A stretch of 64,000 bases of DNA from JAPWJZ01 sp964575605 (lineage in GTDB: Bacteria > Pseudomonadota > Alphaproteobacteria > Micavibrionales > UBA2020): NCBI GenBank assembly GCA_964575605.1, contig CAZNRN010000006.1:1-64000 (forward strand). Reading direction: 5' to 3'. The translations under genes and the position numbers were made by a program. Shown in pieces: positions 8,751 through 20,220 of this stretch. The notes below the pieces were generated by a model. The model had not been told where the DNA came from, did not search any database, and was given only the letters and a program-made list of their open reading frames with translations. How positions within the stretch are numbered: position 1 is the stretch's first letter; each line of letters begins with the position of its first letter.

Positions 8751-9313
8751 TGCATCCCGCACTTCTTGCCTGCGCATGGCTGTGGGCGGCTTGGGCCTTT
8801 ATCTGGGTCGTCACCGCGCAATTCACGCTGAAAATGAAAAAGAACGAAACGGTCGCGCGGCTGCAGCATACCGTGCCGACCTTTATCGGCCTCGTCACCG
8901 TCTTTCATAACGGACAGGTGCCGGAAATCGCGCTGGGGCAGGCCTATGACAGCGACATCCTGCGCTGGATGGGCGTTGCGGTTACCATCCTCGGGCACGC
9001 CTTTTCCATCTGGGCGCGCAAGCATCTCGGAAAATACTGGAGCGGCACGGTCGCGCTGAAACACGGCCATAAAATCATCGACACCGGCCCCTACGCGCTG
9101 GTGCGGCATCCCATCTATACAGGTTTATTGCTGGCATCCTTCGGCAGCGCCATGGCCGCGGGCACCTGCGAGGCCTTTATCGGCGTCGCCATCATGATTC
9201 CCGCCTACTGGATAAAATGGAGGCGCGAAGAAAAAATCATGACGCAGGAATTCGGCGCACAGTACACGGCCTATATGGCGCGCACCAAAGCGATTATTCC
9301 CTACGTCATTTAA
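8750..9313 (+). CDS. ICMT/PEMT-family membrane methyltransferase
   Basis: 187 residues, with four to five hydrophobic segments. The C-terminal half carries the isoprenylcysteine carboxyl methyltransferase / phospholipid methyltransferase signature: DTGPYALVRHPIYTG (about 113-127), then the ExxxxxEFGxQYxxYxxRxxxxIP tail. Such enzymes methylate lipophilic substrates using S-adenosylmethionine bound at the membrane; bacterial substrates are mostly unknown. It is translationally coupled to the transglycosylase (TGATG). Its stop overlaps by four bases the convergent phosphatase stop. Confidence 0.8.
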   Translation: MHPALLACAWLWAAWAFIWVVTAQFTLKMKKNETVARLQHTVPTFIGLVTVFHNGQVPEIALGQAYDSDILRWMGVAVTILGHAFSIWARKHLGKYWSGTVALKHGHKIIDTGPYALVRHPIYTGLLLASFGSAMAAGTCEAFIGVAIMIPAYWIKWRREEKIMTQEFGAQYTAYMARTKAIIPYVI

Positions 9314-10104
9314 GCCGACAGGATTTCACACAAGCGGTCATGCAGCGGCCTGTCGCCGCAGGCGACAACCTCCTGCGATTCAAACGACAGGTCGAGGGGC
9401 AGGGGATTGCCCATCCAGTTGGTAATGACGCCGCCCGCGTTCTCGACGATGGGGATGAGCGCGGCGTAGTCGTGCAGCTTCATATGCGCCTCCACCACGC
9501 CGTCCAGCCAGCCGCCCGCCAGCTGGCCGTAAGAATAGCAATCGCCGCCGTAGAGCGTGAAGCCGGTTTCTTCCTTCAGGTAGGTATAGAGTTTCAGGTA
9601 ATCCTCGAACTCGAACATATCGGGGCCGGTGGTGCTGACATTGGCGCGGCTGATATCCTTGCAGGGGCGGCATTTCACCTGCTTGCCGTTGAGGGTAGTC
9701 CCGTGGCCGCGCGCGCCAATCCAGCGTTCCTTGTTAATCGGCTGGTCGAGCAGCCCCGCCACCGCCTCGCCCTCGTGCGCGAGGCCGATCAAGGTGCCGA
9801 ACAACGGGCGTCCGGTCGCAAAGGCCTTGGTGCCGTCGATGGGGTCGAGTATCCAGACCCAGCCGGTCGAGCCCGCGTCGGAGCCGAATTCCTCGCCATG
9901 GATGCCGTCGCCCGCACGTTCCTTTTCAAGGATGGCGCGGATGGCCAGTTCGGCCTCTTTGTCGGCAATCGTCACTGGGCTGTCGTCCTGCTTGCCCTCG
10001 ATATGAAAACCGGTGCGGAAGTATTTCGACACCACCCCCGCCGCGGCATCGCCCAGGCGATGCATCAGGGACAGGATTTCGGGGGAAACGGGCGGCTTGG
10101 CCAT
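9310..10104 (-). CDS. hisN: Inositol-monophosphatase family phosphatase, likely histidinol-phosphatase
   Basis: 264 residues from the ATG at 10104, chosen because AAGAGG lies 7 bases upstream; an open frame extends 81 bases further with no such site. Motifs of the Mg2+/Li+-dependent IMPase fold: DSPVTIADKEAE, the HGEEFG metal site, WILDPIDGTKAF (metal-binding DPIDGT) and a C-terminal HDYAALIPIVENAGG replacing the usual WDxAA. The GGDCYSYGQLAGGWLDGVVE stretch resembles HisN-type histidinol-phosphatases (histidine biosynthesis, L-histidinol phosphate to L-histidinol). Inositol-1-phosphatase or 3'-phosphoadenosine phosphatase activity are alternatives. No his genes are adjacent. Confidence 0.82.
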   Translation of the reverse strand: MAKPPVSPEILSLMHRLGDAAAGVVSKYFRTGFHIEGKQDDSPVTIADKEAELAIRAILEKERAGDGIHGEEFGSDAGSTGWVWILDPIDGTKAFATGRPLFGTLIGLAHEGEAVAGLLDQPINKERWIGARGHGTTLNGKQVKCRPCKDISRANVSTTGPDMFEFEDYLKLYTYLKEETGFTLYGGDCYSYGQLAGGWLDGVVEAHMKLHDYAALIPIVENAGGVITNWMGNPLPLDLSFESQEVVACGDRPLHDRLCEILSA

Positions 10105-10255
10105 GGTAAAACCTCTTAAAAACCCTATATTTTTATGAATAATTTGCGTCTCTCGCGCTAAAAGTATTATATTTGTTGGCGCCATAAAAGCAGAATTAAA
10201 AAATTAACAAGCTTGGCGTAAATTAAAACACGGCAAATTTCTAAAAGAGGGCACC

Positions 10256-12916
<2,661 letters not shown>

Positions 12917-12952
12917 GCCCTCTATTCCTTTGATGTGGCTTGAAAAAGCCGT

Positions 12953-12971
12953 TTAGCGCGCCTCGCGCTAA
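12953..12971. other. Hairpin TTAGCGCG-CCT-CGCGCTAA downstream of alaS
   Basis: An eight-base perfect inverted repeat with a three-base loop, 36 bases after the alaS stop. No T-tract follows. It may be a factor-dependent terminator or mRNA 3'-end stabiliser. Confidence 0.4.
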
Positions 12972-13000
12972 GCGAAGCTTAAGCATAATTTAGTATAATA

Positions 13001-15196
13001 ATGCAGCTGTTCTCATGGGCGGGCAGAGGCATGGCTGGTGATAAACTCATCAAGGGTTGGAAGGCAGCGCAGACGGTCATAGCGCCGCGCGACGGTACAG
13101 CCGTGATCGATATCCATGGCCGCAGCATCCCCGATCCCTTCCGCCCGCTTGAAAACAAAAACACCTCCGCCGCCTGGGTCCGGGTGGAAGAAGAAAACTT
13201 TCAGGAGAGTGTTTCAGCGGAGGGGCAGGCCGCTTTCGTGCAGGCCGCCGCCGGTTTCCGTGACGAGGTGCAGAAGGGCGTGCCGGTCAAGGCCGGCGAC
13301 AACTATCTTTTCTATTACCGCGGCAAAGGCGAGGCCCAGGCGCGCGTAATGGTTTCCGACACGCCGGACGGCGAGGGCCGCACGCTCATCGACCCGCTCG
13401 CCATCGACCCTTCCGGCAAGACGGGTGTCGAAGCCTATCCCAGCCCCGATGGAAAATATGTCGCCTGCCGCATCCGCCGCGCCGACATCTGGGAGTCGGA
13501 GGTGCGCGTCGTCGAGGTCGAAACAGGCAAGACCCTCGATGAAAAGTTCAAGGACGCCGGCACTATCGTCTGGGACAAGGACAGCAGGGGCTTCGCCTAC
13601 AACTACCGCCCCGAACCCGGCAAAAGCGGCCGCGTCACCTATGGCCACCATGTGCTGGGGCAGGATTGCGCCGCCGACAAACCGTATTACGACGCCACCA
13701 CGCGCGAAGGCCCGACCGCCCAGCCCGGCTACGGTTTCCATTACAACCACATGGCTTATGACGGGCCGCAGGAATGGGTTTACTGGGGCATGGCTGTCGG
13801 CACGCGCGACCTGAAGCCCGGCATCAGCATGAAATCGCCCGGCGACGATTATTTCCGCGTGCTGGTCGAACCCGGCACGGCGGATGTCAGCCCGGTCGGC
13901 GACAACGGCAGCGGAAAAATCATCGCCTGGACGACCGAGGGGGCGGAAAAGGGCAGGGTCGTCCTGATCGACCCCGCAAATCCGGCGCCCGGAAACTGGC
14001 AAACGCTGATCCCCGCGCAGGACGACGCGCTCCAGCATGCTTTCGTGCATGGCGGGCGCATCTACGGTGTTTACATGCACGACAGCGCCGACCGGCTCAG
14101 CGTTTTCAGCAAGCAGGGCGAACATATCACCGATGTCGACACCGGCCATGCGCGCCTGATATTCGGGCATGCGCAAAACGCCGGCCTTGCGCTGGGCGGC
14201 AACCTGCCTGCGCAAGGGGGCGAACTGCTGTTCAGGGCGGAAACCTATACGGGCACGCCGCGCGTCATGGCCTATAACCCCGATGCCAACGCGGTCAGGC
14301 CGCTCGATCCCGGCATGGCGGGCCTGCAGCTGGACGGTTGCATAGTCGAGACGATCCACGCCACATCGCCCGACGGCACAAAAGTGCCGATCACGGTCAT
14401 CCGCCGCGAAGGCGTGCAACTCGACGGCAGCGCGGCGCTTAAAATCACCGGCTACGGCGGCACCGGATGCTCGCAGGGCCCGGGCAGCGATCCCGAAGTG
14501 ATCGACTTCGTGAAGTCTGGCGGCATTTATGCCGTCGCCCATATCCGCGGCGGCAGCGAGCTCGGCAAGGCATGGCATGACGGCGGCCGCGGCGAAAACA
14601 AGGAAAACTGCATCGAGGATTTCAACGCCTGCGTAAGGCACCTCGTCGATCAGCGCTACACCTCGCCGCAGCGCTTGGTGGCGCAGGGGTTCAGCCACGG
14701 CGGTTTCGTGGTGCTGGGCGCCATGGAGCGCGAACCCGCGCTTTACGGCGCGGTGATCGCCGGCTGCCCGCTGACCGACCAGCTGCTGCGCGACCGCACC
14801 GTCAGCAGCGACGAATTCGCCGACCCCTACGCCAGCCCGCGCAACCTCGACATCGCGCTGAAAACCTCGCCGCTGCACAACATCACGCCCGGCGCGAAAT
14901 ACCCGCCGGTGCTGGTGCATACCGCGGAAAACGATTTCCTTTACGCCCATTCGCTGAAATTCGTGGCAGCGCTGCGCGCGCTCTGCCCGGACGTGAAAGC
15001 GCTGCTGCATGTCGAAAAAGGCTATGGCCATTCCATGGACCGCCCGCCCGAAATCGAGGCGGACGAGGGCGCAAAGCGCCGTGCCTTTGTCGAGCAGGCC
15101 ATCGGGCCGATCGGGCAGGATGCCTGGCAGGCAACGCAAAAACCCGCCACTGCGGGCAAGGTGACGGCGAAGGCCAAGCCCTCCCCCGCGCGTTAA
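13001..15196 (+). CDS. Prolyl oligopeptidase family serine peptidase (S9A-like)
   Basis: 731 residues: an N-terminal beta-propeller (about 60-430, with YPSPDGKYVACR, WDKDSRGFAYNYR, DYFRVL-type blades) followed by an alpha/beta hydrolase domain. The triad is visible: S565 in GFSHGG (family usually GGSNGG), D645 in TAENDF and H677 in GYGHSM. GYGGTG and HIRGGSELGKAWHDGGR are typical S9A landmarks. It hydrolyses short peptides on the carboxyl side of proline. There is no signal peptide, so it is probably cytoplasmic. The first ATG has no Shine-Dalgarno; an internal ATG at 13031 preceded by GAGG is possible. The C-terminal tail is Lys/Ala-rich. Confidence 0.88.
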   Translation: MQLFSWAGRGMAGDKLIKGWKAAQTVIAPRDGTAVIDIHGRSIPDPFRPLENKNTSAAWVRVEEENFQESVSAEGQAAFVQAAAGFRDEVQKGVPVKAGDNYLFYYRGKGEAQARVMVSDTPDGEGRTLIDPLAIDPSGKTGVEAYPSPDGKYVACRIRRADIWESEVRVVEVETGKTLDEKFKDAGTIVWDKDSRGFAYNYRPEPGKSGRVTYGHHVLGQDCAADKPYYDATTREGPTAQPGYGFHYNHMAYDGPQEWVYWGMAVGTRDLKPGISMKSPGDDYFRVLVEPGTADVSPVGDNGSGKIIAWTTEGAEKGRVVLIDPANPAPGNWQTLIPAQDDALQHAFVHGGRIYGVYMHDSADRLSVFSKQGEHITDVDTGHARLIFGHAQNAGLALGGNLPAQGGELLFRAETYTGTPRVMAYNPDANAVRPLDPGMAGLQLDGCIVETIHATSPDGTKVPITVIRREGVQLDGSAALKITGYGGTGCSQGPGSDPEVIDFVKSGGIYAVAHIRGGSELGKAWHDGGRGENKENCIEDFNACVRHLVDQRYTSPQRLVAQGFSHGGFVVLGAMEREPALYGAVIAGCPLTDQLLRDRTVSSDEFADPYASPRNLDIALKTSPLHNITPGAKYPPVLVHTAENDFLYAHSLKFVAALRALCPDVKALLHVEKGYGHSMDRPPEIEADEGAKRRAFVEQAIGPIGQDAWQATQKPATAGKVTAKAKPSPAR

Positions 15197-15235
15197 GCTC
15201 ATTTAAAACTAATAATTACAATAGCTTAAAGGTAA

Positions 15236-15264
15236 TTGATTTTGCCTAAGAAAGCCTATATAGA
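15236..15264 (+). promoter_or_regulatory. Sigma-70-like promoter for ndk
   Basis: TTGATT and TATAGA are separated by 17 bases, in an AT-rich gap about 50-70 bases upstream of the ndk ATG. Spacing and position suit a housekeeping promoter. Confidence 0.5.
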
Positions 15265-15313
15265 ATTCATGCACTAAATGACTGTTCAAGAAAAACCGAG
15301 GGAATGAAACGCC

Positions 15314-15742
15314 ATGGGCGCAGCCAAAGAACGTACACTGTCCATCATCAAGCCGGACGCAACCCGCCGCAACCTGACGGGCAAAATCAACGCGAAATTC
15401 GAAGACGGCGGCCTGCGCATCGTTGCGCAAAAACGCCTGCACCTCACCGAAGAACAAGCGGGCAAATTCTATGAAGTCCACAAAGAGCGTCCCTTCTACA
15501 AGGACCTCGTGAACTTCATGATCTCCGGCCCTGTCGTCGTGCAGGTGCTGGAAGGCGCCGACGCCGTAGCCGCCAACCGCAAGATCATGGGCGCGACCAA
15601 CCCCGCCAACGCCGATCCCGGCACGATCCGCAAGGAATTCGCGGAATCGATCGAAGCGAACTCGGTGCACGGCTCCGACAGCCTCGACAACGCCAAGCGC
15701 GAGATCAACTTCTTCTTCGCCGAAACCGAAATCGTCGGCTAA
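15314..15742 (+). CDS. ndk: Nucleoside diphosphate kinase
   Basis: 142 residues, the full family length. It starts with ERTLSIIKPDATRRN and contains the active-site NSVHGSDS with the phosphorylated histidine at 119. The enzyme moves the gamma phosphate of ATP through a phospho-histidine to other (d)NDPs, balancing nucleotide pools in the cytoplasm. Monocistronic: promoter-like sequence upstream, strong terminator downstream. Confidence 0.98.
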   Translation: MGAAKERTLSIIKPDATRRNLTGKINAKFEDGGLRIVAQKRLHLTEEQAGKFYEVHKERPFYKDLVNFMISGPVVVQVLEGADAVAANRKIMGATNPANADPGTIRKEFAESIEANSVHGSDSLDNAKREINFFFAETEIVG

Positions 15743-15761
15743 GGCTGAAGGGATATGATTT

Positions 15762-15796
15762 AAAAACCCGCCGGGCGACCGGCGGGTTTTTCTTTT
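15762..15796 (+). terminator. Rho-independent terminator of ndk
   Basis: AAAACCCGCCGG, loop GCGA, CCGGCGGGTTTT followed by TCTTTT, 20 bases after the ndk stop. Confidence 0.92.
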
Positions 15797-15876
15797 GGAA
15801 ACCGTGCCGAACCAAACCTTCCCACAGCCGTTATTAAAGGCTATAAATGAGCATCCGTTTCAAAAGGAATCCCGCC

Positions 15877-16428
15877 ATGAAAAAAGCAGCCCTTCTCGCC
15901 ACCGCCGTCCTGTTCCTCGCAACCGCGCCCGCGCGTGCGGAGGAAGCGGCGCCGCTGGTGACGCCCACGCCCGCGCCGGTGAAGGCCGAGGCGAAACTGC
16001 TCGACAACGCCGGCAAGGAAACCGGCACGGTCAATATCACCGAAACGAAAAAGGGCAGGCTCTTCTCAATCTCCGTCACCGGCCTTACGCCCGGCTGGCA
16101 CGGCGTTCATATCCACGGCACCGGCGATTGCTCCGACCACGAAGGCCATTTCAAGAAAGCGGGCGGCCATGCCGCAGCCGAAGGGCAGAAGCACGGATTT
16201 TTGAGCGACGAAGGCCCGCATGACGGCGACCTGCCGAACCTCTGGGTCGCAGCCGACGGCGCGGGCAAGGCGGAATACTATTCCGAATCCGCCGCGCGCA
16301 CGATGCAGGACCAGGACGGTTCCGCCCTCATGATCCACGCCGGCCCCGACGACTACACGACCGACCCCTCGGGCAATTCCGGCGACCGCGTCGCCTGCGC
16401 CGTGATGACCGAAAACAAGGCCAAGTAA
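15877..16428 (+). CDS. sodC: Periplasmic Cu/Zn superoxide dismutase
   Basis: 183 residues from the ATG at 15877, supported by AAGGAA 8 bases upstream; the frame opens 30 bases earlier without one. A signal peptide (MKKAALLATAVLFLATAPARA) sends it to the periplasm. Copper and zinc ligand motifs are present: GVHIHGTGDC, GGHAAAEGQKHGF, HDGDLPNL, HAGPDDYTTDPSGNSGDRVAC. The two cysteines of the conserved disulfide (GDC and VAC) are kept. It converts superoxide to H2O2 and O2. Single gene. Confidence 0.95.
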   Translation: MKKAALLATAVLFLATAPARAEEAAPLVTPTPAPVKAEAKLLDNAGKETGTVNITETKKGRLFSISVTGLTPGWHGVHIHGTGDCSDHEGHFKKAGGHAAAEGQKHGFLSDEGPHDGDLPNLWVAADGAGKAEYYSESAARTMQDQDGSALMIHAGPDDYTTDPSGNSGDRVACAVMTENKAK

Positions 16429-16582
16429 GCAATTCCGTGCATCGGGATAGGCGCTGGCCGTGACTTACCCGCAGCGCCACGCCCGCTTCTTTCGTTATGT
16501 AAAATAAAATACCCGTCTCTGCCACTTTATCCTGCACTTTTACCGTAATCTGTTGTATATAAGCTGCCGAGCAGGGGCGGGC

Positions 16583-18895
16583 ATGAAGCATAACCTCAAA
16601 ATCGCGGAACAGCAGGTTCCGGTGGCGGCTGATCTTCCGCCGCCGCGCCGCAAATCCGTGTCGAAACAGATGCAGGAAAGGTTCGAGAACCGCAAGATAT
16701 GGCGGCGCACGCTTTCCTTCGCCTATATCGCCCTGCTCTGCGTATACCTGGGCTGGCGCTTCACCATCATCAACCCGCAATCGCTGGCGCTTTCGATCCT
16801 TTATTACGCGACTGACGTGATGGCCTTCCTGCTCAGCGTCACCTCCATCGTCATCGTCTGGGATTACAGCCACCGCGAACCGCCACCCGCGCCGCAGGGC
16901 AAGACCGTCGACGTCTTCGTGCCGGCGTACAAGGAGCCGATCAACATCATCCGCCGCACGGTGATGGCAGCGAAGGCGATATCATATCCGCATGAAACCT
17001 GGCTGCTCGACGACGGCAAGCGCGACGAATTGAAAGCCCTTGCGGCGGAGCTGGGCGTGCATTACCTGCGCCGCCCCGACAACCTGCACGCCAAGGCGGG
17101 GAACCTGAATTACGCGCTGAAGCATTCGACGGGCGAATTCGTCATGAGCTTCGACGCCGACCATATCGCGCAGCCGCATGCGCTCGACGTCACGCTGGGA
17201 TTTTTCGCGGATGAAAAGGTCGCGCTGGTGCAGACGCCGCAGGATTTTTATAACACCGAGGCCTTCCAGTACATGCCCGCCAAACGCACCGGCGGCCTGT
17301 GGCACGACCAGTCGTATTTCTACAGCATCATGCTGCCGACGGGCGACGCGGTGAACGGCGCCACTTGCGTCGGCACGGGCGTCGTTTACCGCCGCAGCGC
17401 GCTCGAGCACGCAGGCGGCATCCCGACAGACACCGTGACCGAAGACCTGCACACATCGCTGAAGCTGCACCTGAAAGGCTACAAAACCGTCTACCTGAAC
17501 GAGCCCATCGCCTATGGCATCGCGGCCGTGGACCTGGCCGAATTCACCACCACGCGCCTGCGCTGGGGCCATGGCAACCTGCACGTGCTGGCGCATGAAA
17601 AAATCCTCACCTGCAAGGGGCTTACCTTCCGCCAGCGCCTGCAATATATCGCCATGGCGCTTTACTATGTGGAAGGCATCCACCAGATGCTGCTGCTGGG
17701 CATTCCCATCATTTCGCTGATGACCGGCCTGCAGCCCTTCACCATCACCATCTTCAACGTGCTGGTGGTGACGGTATTCCCCATTTTTGCCTATTTCGTG
17801 CTGCAGGAAATGGGCTGCGGCTTCTCGCGCCACTGGGCGAACGAGATTTTCAGCATGGCGCGCTGGCCCATCCTCGTGCGCTCCTGGGCGGGCATTACGC
17901 AGCGCCGCATACCATTCCGCGTATCGTCGAAAGCCATGAAGGGCAAAACAGGCTGGCACCTGATGGTGCCGCAGCTGGCGGTGATTGTGCTAAGCCTCGC
18001 TGCGCTCGCTGCGGGCATTTACAAGCTGGACGGCCATTACGAATTCGGCCCGCTGTTCCAGTATATCGCCGGCATTTTCACCGGCCACATCCCGCAGGGC
18101 GTCGACGTGCATGCGGTGCTGAAGGGCGGCTATACGCTCGACTTCATCGGCATCGCGGGCTTCTGGGCGATCTATGGCGCCTGCCGCGCAGGTTATTTCG
18201 TGTGGAAGACATGGTCGGATGCGCGCAACAGCCACGACTTTTTCCGCTTCAAATTGCCGCTGCCCGCCAGCATCGACGGCGCGCCCGCTGGCCGCGTCAA
18301 TGTCATCGCCGAAGACTGGGCGCGCATGGATATTTATCCCGGCCGCCCTGTCGCGCTGGGTGACGAACTTGCCGTCTCCGTCCACCTGCCCTCGGGGCCG
18401 CTGCCTCTGAAATTGCGCGCCGAAAAGATATCCGGCGGCGCGGTGGAGGGCCATCTGGCCTGGGAAGGGGAGGCGCAGCGCGACAAATTGGCCGCCGCGC
18501 TTTATTCCTGTGATTGGCACCGCGAATTCCTGACGCGCAACGCCTATTTCGTCACGCCGTCTGACGTTCTGCTCTCCTGCATCAGGCTGGAATCGCCCTT
18601 TACCGTGAAATACGGAGAATGGCAGGCAGCCCTGCTGGAGATACCCGCCGGAAATCCCCCCGCCGAAAAACTCTATGCCATTGCCGCGCCGCTTAAAAAG
18701 GACCCCGGGCGGGGCTCGCTGGTGACTTTCGGTTATTTCGCGCCGGGGACGCGGATGACGGCACGGTTATTCACGGCCGGCGGGTTAAAGGACGCCATTT
18801 TCGACATTATGGAAGAAGAGGCGGTATCCTCCCTTATCCAGAAGGGTCTCGACGGCGCCACGCCCCGCCGTTACGCCATTAAAATAGTTGCGTAA
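16583..18895 (+). CDS. BcsA-like processive family 2 glycosyltransferase
   Basis: 770 residues from the ATG at 16583 (GGGG upstream; an earlier TTG at 16553 is less likely). Two N-terminal membrane helices (about 45-100) are followed by a GT2 domain with LLDDG (D143, D144), FDADH (D191, D193), TED (286-288) and RLRWGHGN, the D, DxD, TED, QxxRW-type set of cellulose synthase-like enzymes. Four or more further helices form the pore region. The C-terminal ~200 residues occupy the PilZ place of BcsA, but I do not see a clear RxxxR...DxSxxG c-di-GMP motif. The likely product is a beta-glucan exported from UDP-sugar. A BcsS-like gene follows; bcsB, bcsC and bcsZ are absent nearby. Confidence 0.85.
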   Translation: MKHNLKIAEQQVPVAADLPPPRRKSVSKQMQERFENRKIWRRTLSFAYIALLCVYLGWRFTIINPQSLALSILYYATDVMAFLLSVTSIVIVWDYSHREPPPAPQGKTVDVFVPAYKEPINIIRRTVMAAKAISYPHETWLLDDGKRDELKALAAELGVHYLRRPDNLHAKAGNLNYALKHSTGEFVMSFDADHIAQPHALDVTLGFFADEKVALVQTPQDFYNTEAFQYMPAKRTGGLWHDQSYFYSIMLPTGDAVNGATCVGTGVVYRRSALEHAGGIPTDTVTEDLHTSLKLHLKGYKTVYLNEPIAYGIAAVDLAEFTTTRLRWGHGNLHVLAHEKILTCKGLTFRQRLQYIAMALYYVEGIHQMLLLGIPIISLMTGLQPFTITIFNVLVVTVFPIFAYFVLQEMGCGFSRHWANEIFSMARWPILVRSWAGITQRRIPFRVSSKAMKGKTGWHLMVPQLAVIVLSLAALAAGIYKLDGHYEFGPLFQYIAGIFTGHIPQGVDVHAVLKGGYTLDFIGIAGFWAIYGACRAGYFVWKTWSDARNSHDFFRFKLPLPASIDGAPAGRVNVIAEDWARMDIYPGRPVALGDELAVSVHLPSGPLPLKLRAEKISGGAVEGHLAWEGEAQRDKLAAALYSCDWHREFLTRNAYFVTPSDVLLSCIRLESPFTVKYGEWQAALLEIPAGNPPAEKLYAIAAPLKKDPGRGSLVTFGYFAPGTRMTARLFTAGGLKDAIFDIMEEEAVSSLIQKGLDGATPRRYAIKIVA

Positions 18896-18977
18896 TTGCT
18901 ACACTTCCACTCCGAGTTGCGCGACGAGCCCTGACAGCCGTTAACCTTGCCCTGCGGATAGATTATGGTCTTTCCAG

Positions 18978-18983
18978 TATAAT
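18978..18983 (+). promoter_or_regulatory. TATAAT -10 element before the BcsS-like gene
   Basis: A consensus -10 hexamer 29 bases before the ATG at 19013; no good -35 hexamer is visible at 16-18 bases. Confidence 0.35.
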
Positions 18984-19012
18984 AAGAACCAAGCTTCGAA
19001 AGGGCACATCAG

Positions 19013-19723
19013 ATGAAAACCAAATTTCTTGCAACTCTCCTCGCGGGCGCCATGCTGCTCGCACCCGCCGCGGCGAAAGCCGACTCTTCCGGCGTCTGGG
19101 CCGGCGCCGATTTCGGCCCCGACAGCTATTTCCTCTACCTCGGCGGCGTGACCGCCCTGCAAAACCAGGACATCCGCACGCAGGACGGCTTCCTGCTGCG
19201 CGGCAGCCTCGGCTTCGGCAACTATGATTACGATACGCCCGCCGTTCCCGGCGGCAACGTTGACTCCGACGTGTTCAGCGGCGACCTGATGGTCGGTTAC
19301 GGCCACCACTTCGGCCCCCACACGCTCAGCTTCTACGCCGGTGGCGAGTTCCAGAACCACGATCCCTCGCCGAACGATCCCGGCAACAGCGTTGACGGCA
19401 CCGAAGGCGGCGTGAAAGCGCAGCTGGAACTTAACGCGCATCCCGCCGAGAACTGCGTGCTGGACCTCGCCGGCAGCTACTCGACGGCTTTCGACAGCTA
19501 CTGGAGCCGCGGCTTCGCCGGCTATGACTTCGGCCCCGTCACCATCGGCCCCGAAATCGGCTTCCTCGGCAACGAGGAATGGGACCAGGTCCGCTTCGGC
19601 GCTTCGGCCGGCGACGTCGACCTCGGCTTCGTCAACGCACGCGCTTATGTCGGCTATGCCAACAACGACGGCCAGGGCGACGACGGCATGTACGGCGGCC
19701 TTGCCTTCGGCAAAGGCTTCTAA
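19013..19723 (+). CDS. Cellulose biosynthesis protein BcsS-like outer-membrane protein
   Basis: 236 residues: signal peptide (MKTKFLATLLAGAMLLAPAAAKA), then alternating beta-strand sequence ending in ...GGLAFGKGF, a beta-barrel-like C-terminus with terminal Phe. The C-terminal third (GYDFGPVTIGPEIGFLGNEEWDQVR, then GYANNDG) matches what I know of the BcsS family found beside bcsA in alphaproteobacteria. Its exact role is unknown; it is assumed to help polymer export at the outer membrane. GAAAGGG precedes the ATG. The position 117 bases after the BcsA-like gene supports a joint function. Confidence 0.75.
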   Translation: MKTKFLATLLAGAMLLAPAAAKADSSGVWAGADFGPDSYFLYLGGVTALQNQDIRTQDGFLLRGSLGFGNYDYDTPAVPGGNVDSDVFSGDLMVGYGHHFGPHTLSFYAGGEFQNHDPSPNDPGNSVDGTEGGVKAQLELNAHPAENCVLDLAGSYSTAFDSYWSRGFAGYDFGPVTIGPEIGFLGNEEWDQVRFGASAGDVDLGFVNARAYVGYANNDGQGDDGMYGGLAFGKGF

Positions 19724-19725
19724 GC

Positions 19726-20220
19726 CTGACAAGATACTCCGTCACACGGCGGAAACTTTTGAAAACGCTCCTCGCGCTCGGCGCGGGGGGCGTTTTTCTT
19801 TCTGCGCCCGTGGCCGGCAGGGTTTGCGTGGCGCTGGCCGAAGGGCCTTTCACGTTTGAATCATTTGTGGTGCTTTCCACCCTCGTCACCATGCAGGGCA
19901 AGCTCGATATCGCGACCGCGCATCGTATCCATGATGTGCTTCAGAAGGAACCTGGCGCGCCGGATTACATGGCCGCCGTTTACGCCAAACTCTCGCGCGC
20001 GTTGCGGGGCGGCGGTGCGGAAAAGCTGACGGAAGGGGAGGCGTGGTTCGCAGACCACCTGCTGAAAATCTGGTATCTTGGCATTTATTATCATGAAAGC
20101 AGCCCGCCGCTGCGCCTTGCCTATGATACCGCGCTGATGTTCCGCGCGGGCGGCGGCGTCATCCCCGTGCCGCTCCTCGAAAACGCGCCCTTTGGCAGCT
20201 GGGCGGAAAAACCCGCATGA
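19726..20220 (+). CDS. Small (Tat-signal) subunit of FAD-dependent sugar/alcohol dehydrogenase
   Basis: The frame encodes VTRRKLLKTLLALGAGG, a twin-arginine leader, then a helical ~140-residue domain like the small subunit of bacterial FAD sorbitol/glucose/gluconate dehydrogenases (FAD-SLDH family). This subunit carries the catalytic subunit through the Tat system. The start is odd: no ATG or GTG lies in frame between the previous stop and the RR motif. CTG at 19726 would give MTRYSVTRRKLL with AAAGG about 8 bases upstream; TTG at 19759 would remove the twin arginines. I chose CTG because it keeps the leader. Coupled by ATGA overlap to the large subunit. Confidence 0.75.
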   Translation: MTRYSVTRRKLLKTLLALGAGGVFLSAPVAGRVCVALAEGPFTFESFVVLSTLVTMQGKLDIATAHRIHDVLQKEPGAPDYMAAVYAKLSRALRGGGAEKLTEGEAWFADHLLKIWYLGIYYHESSPPLRLAYDTALMFRAGGGVIPVPLLENAPFGSWAEKPA

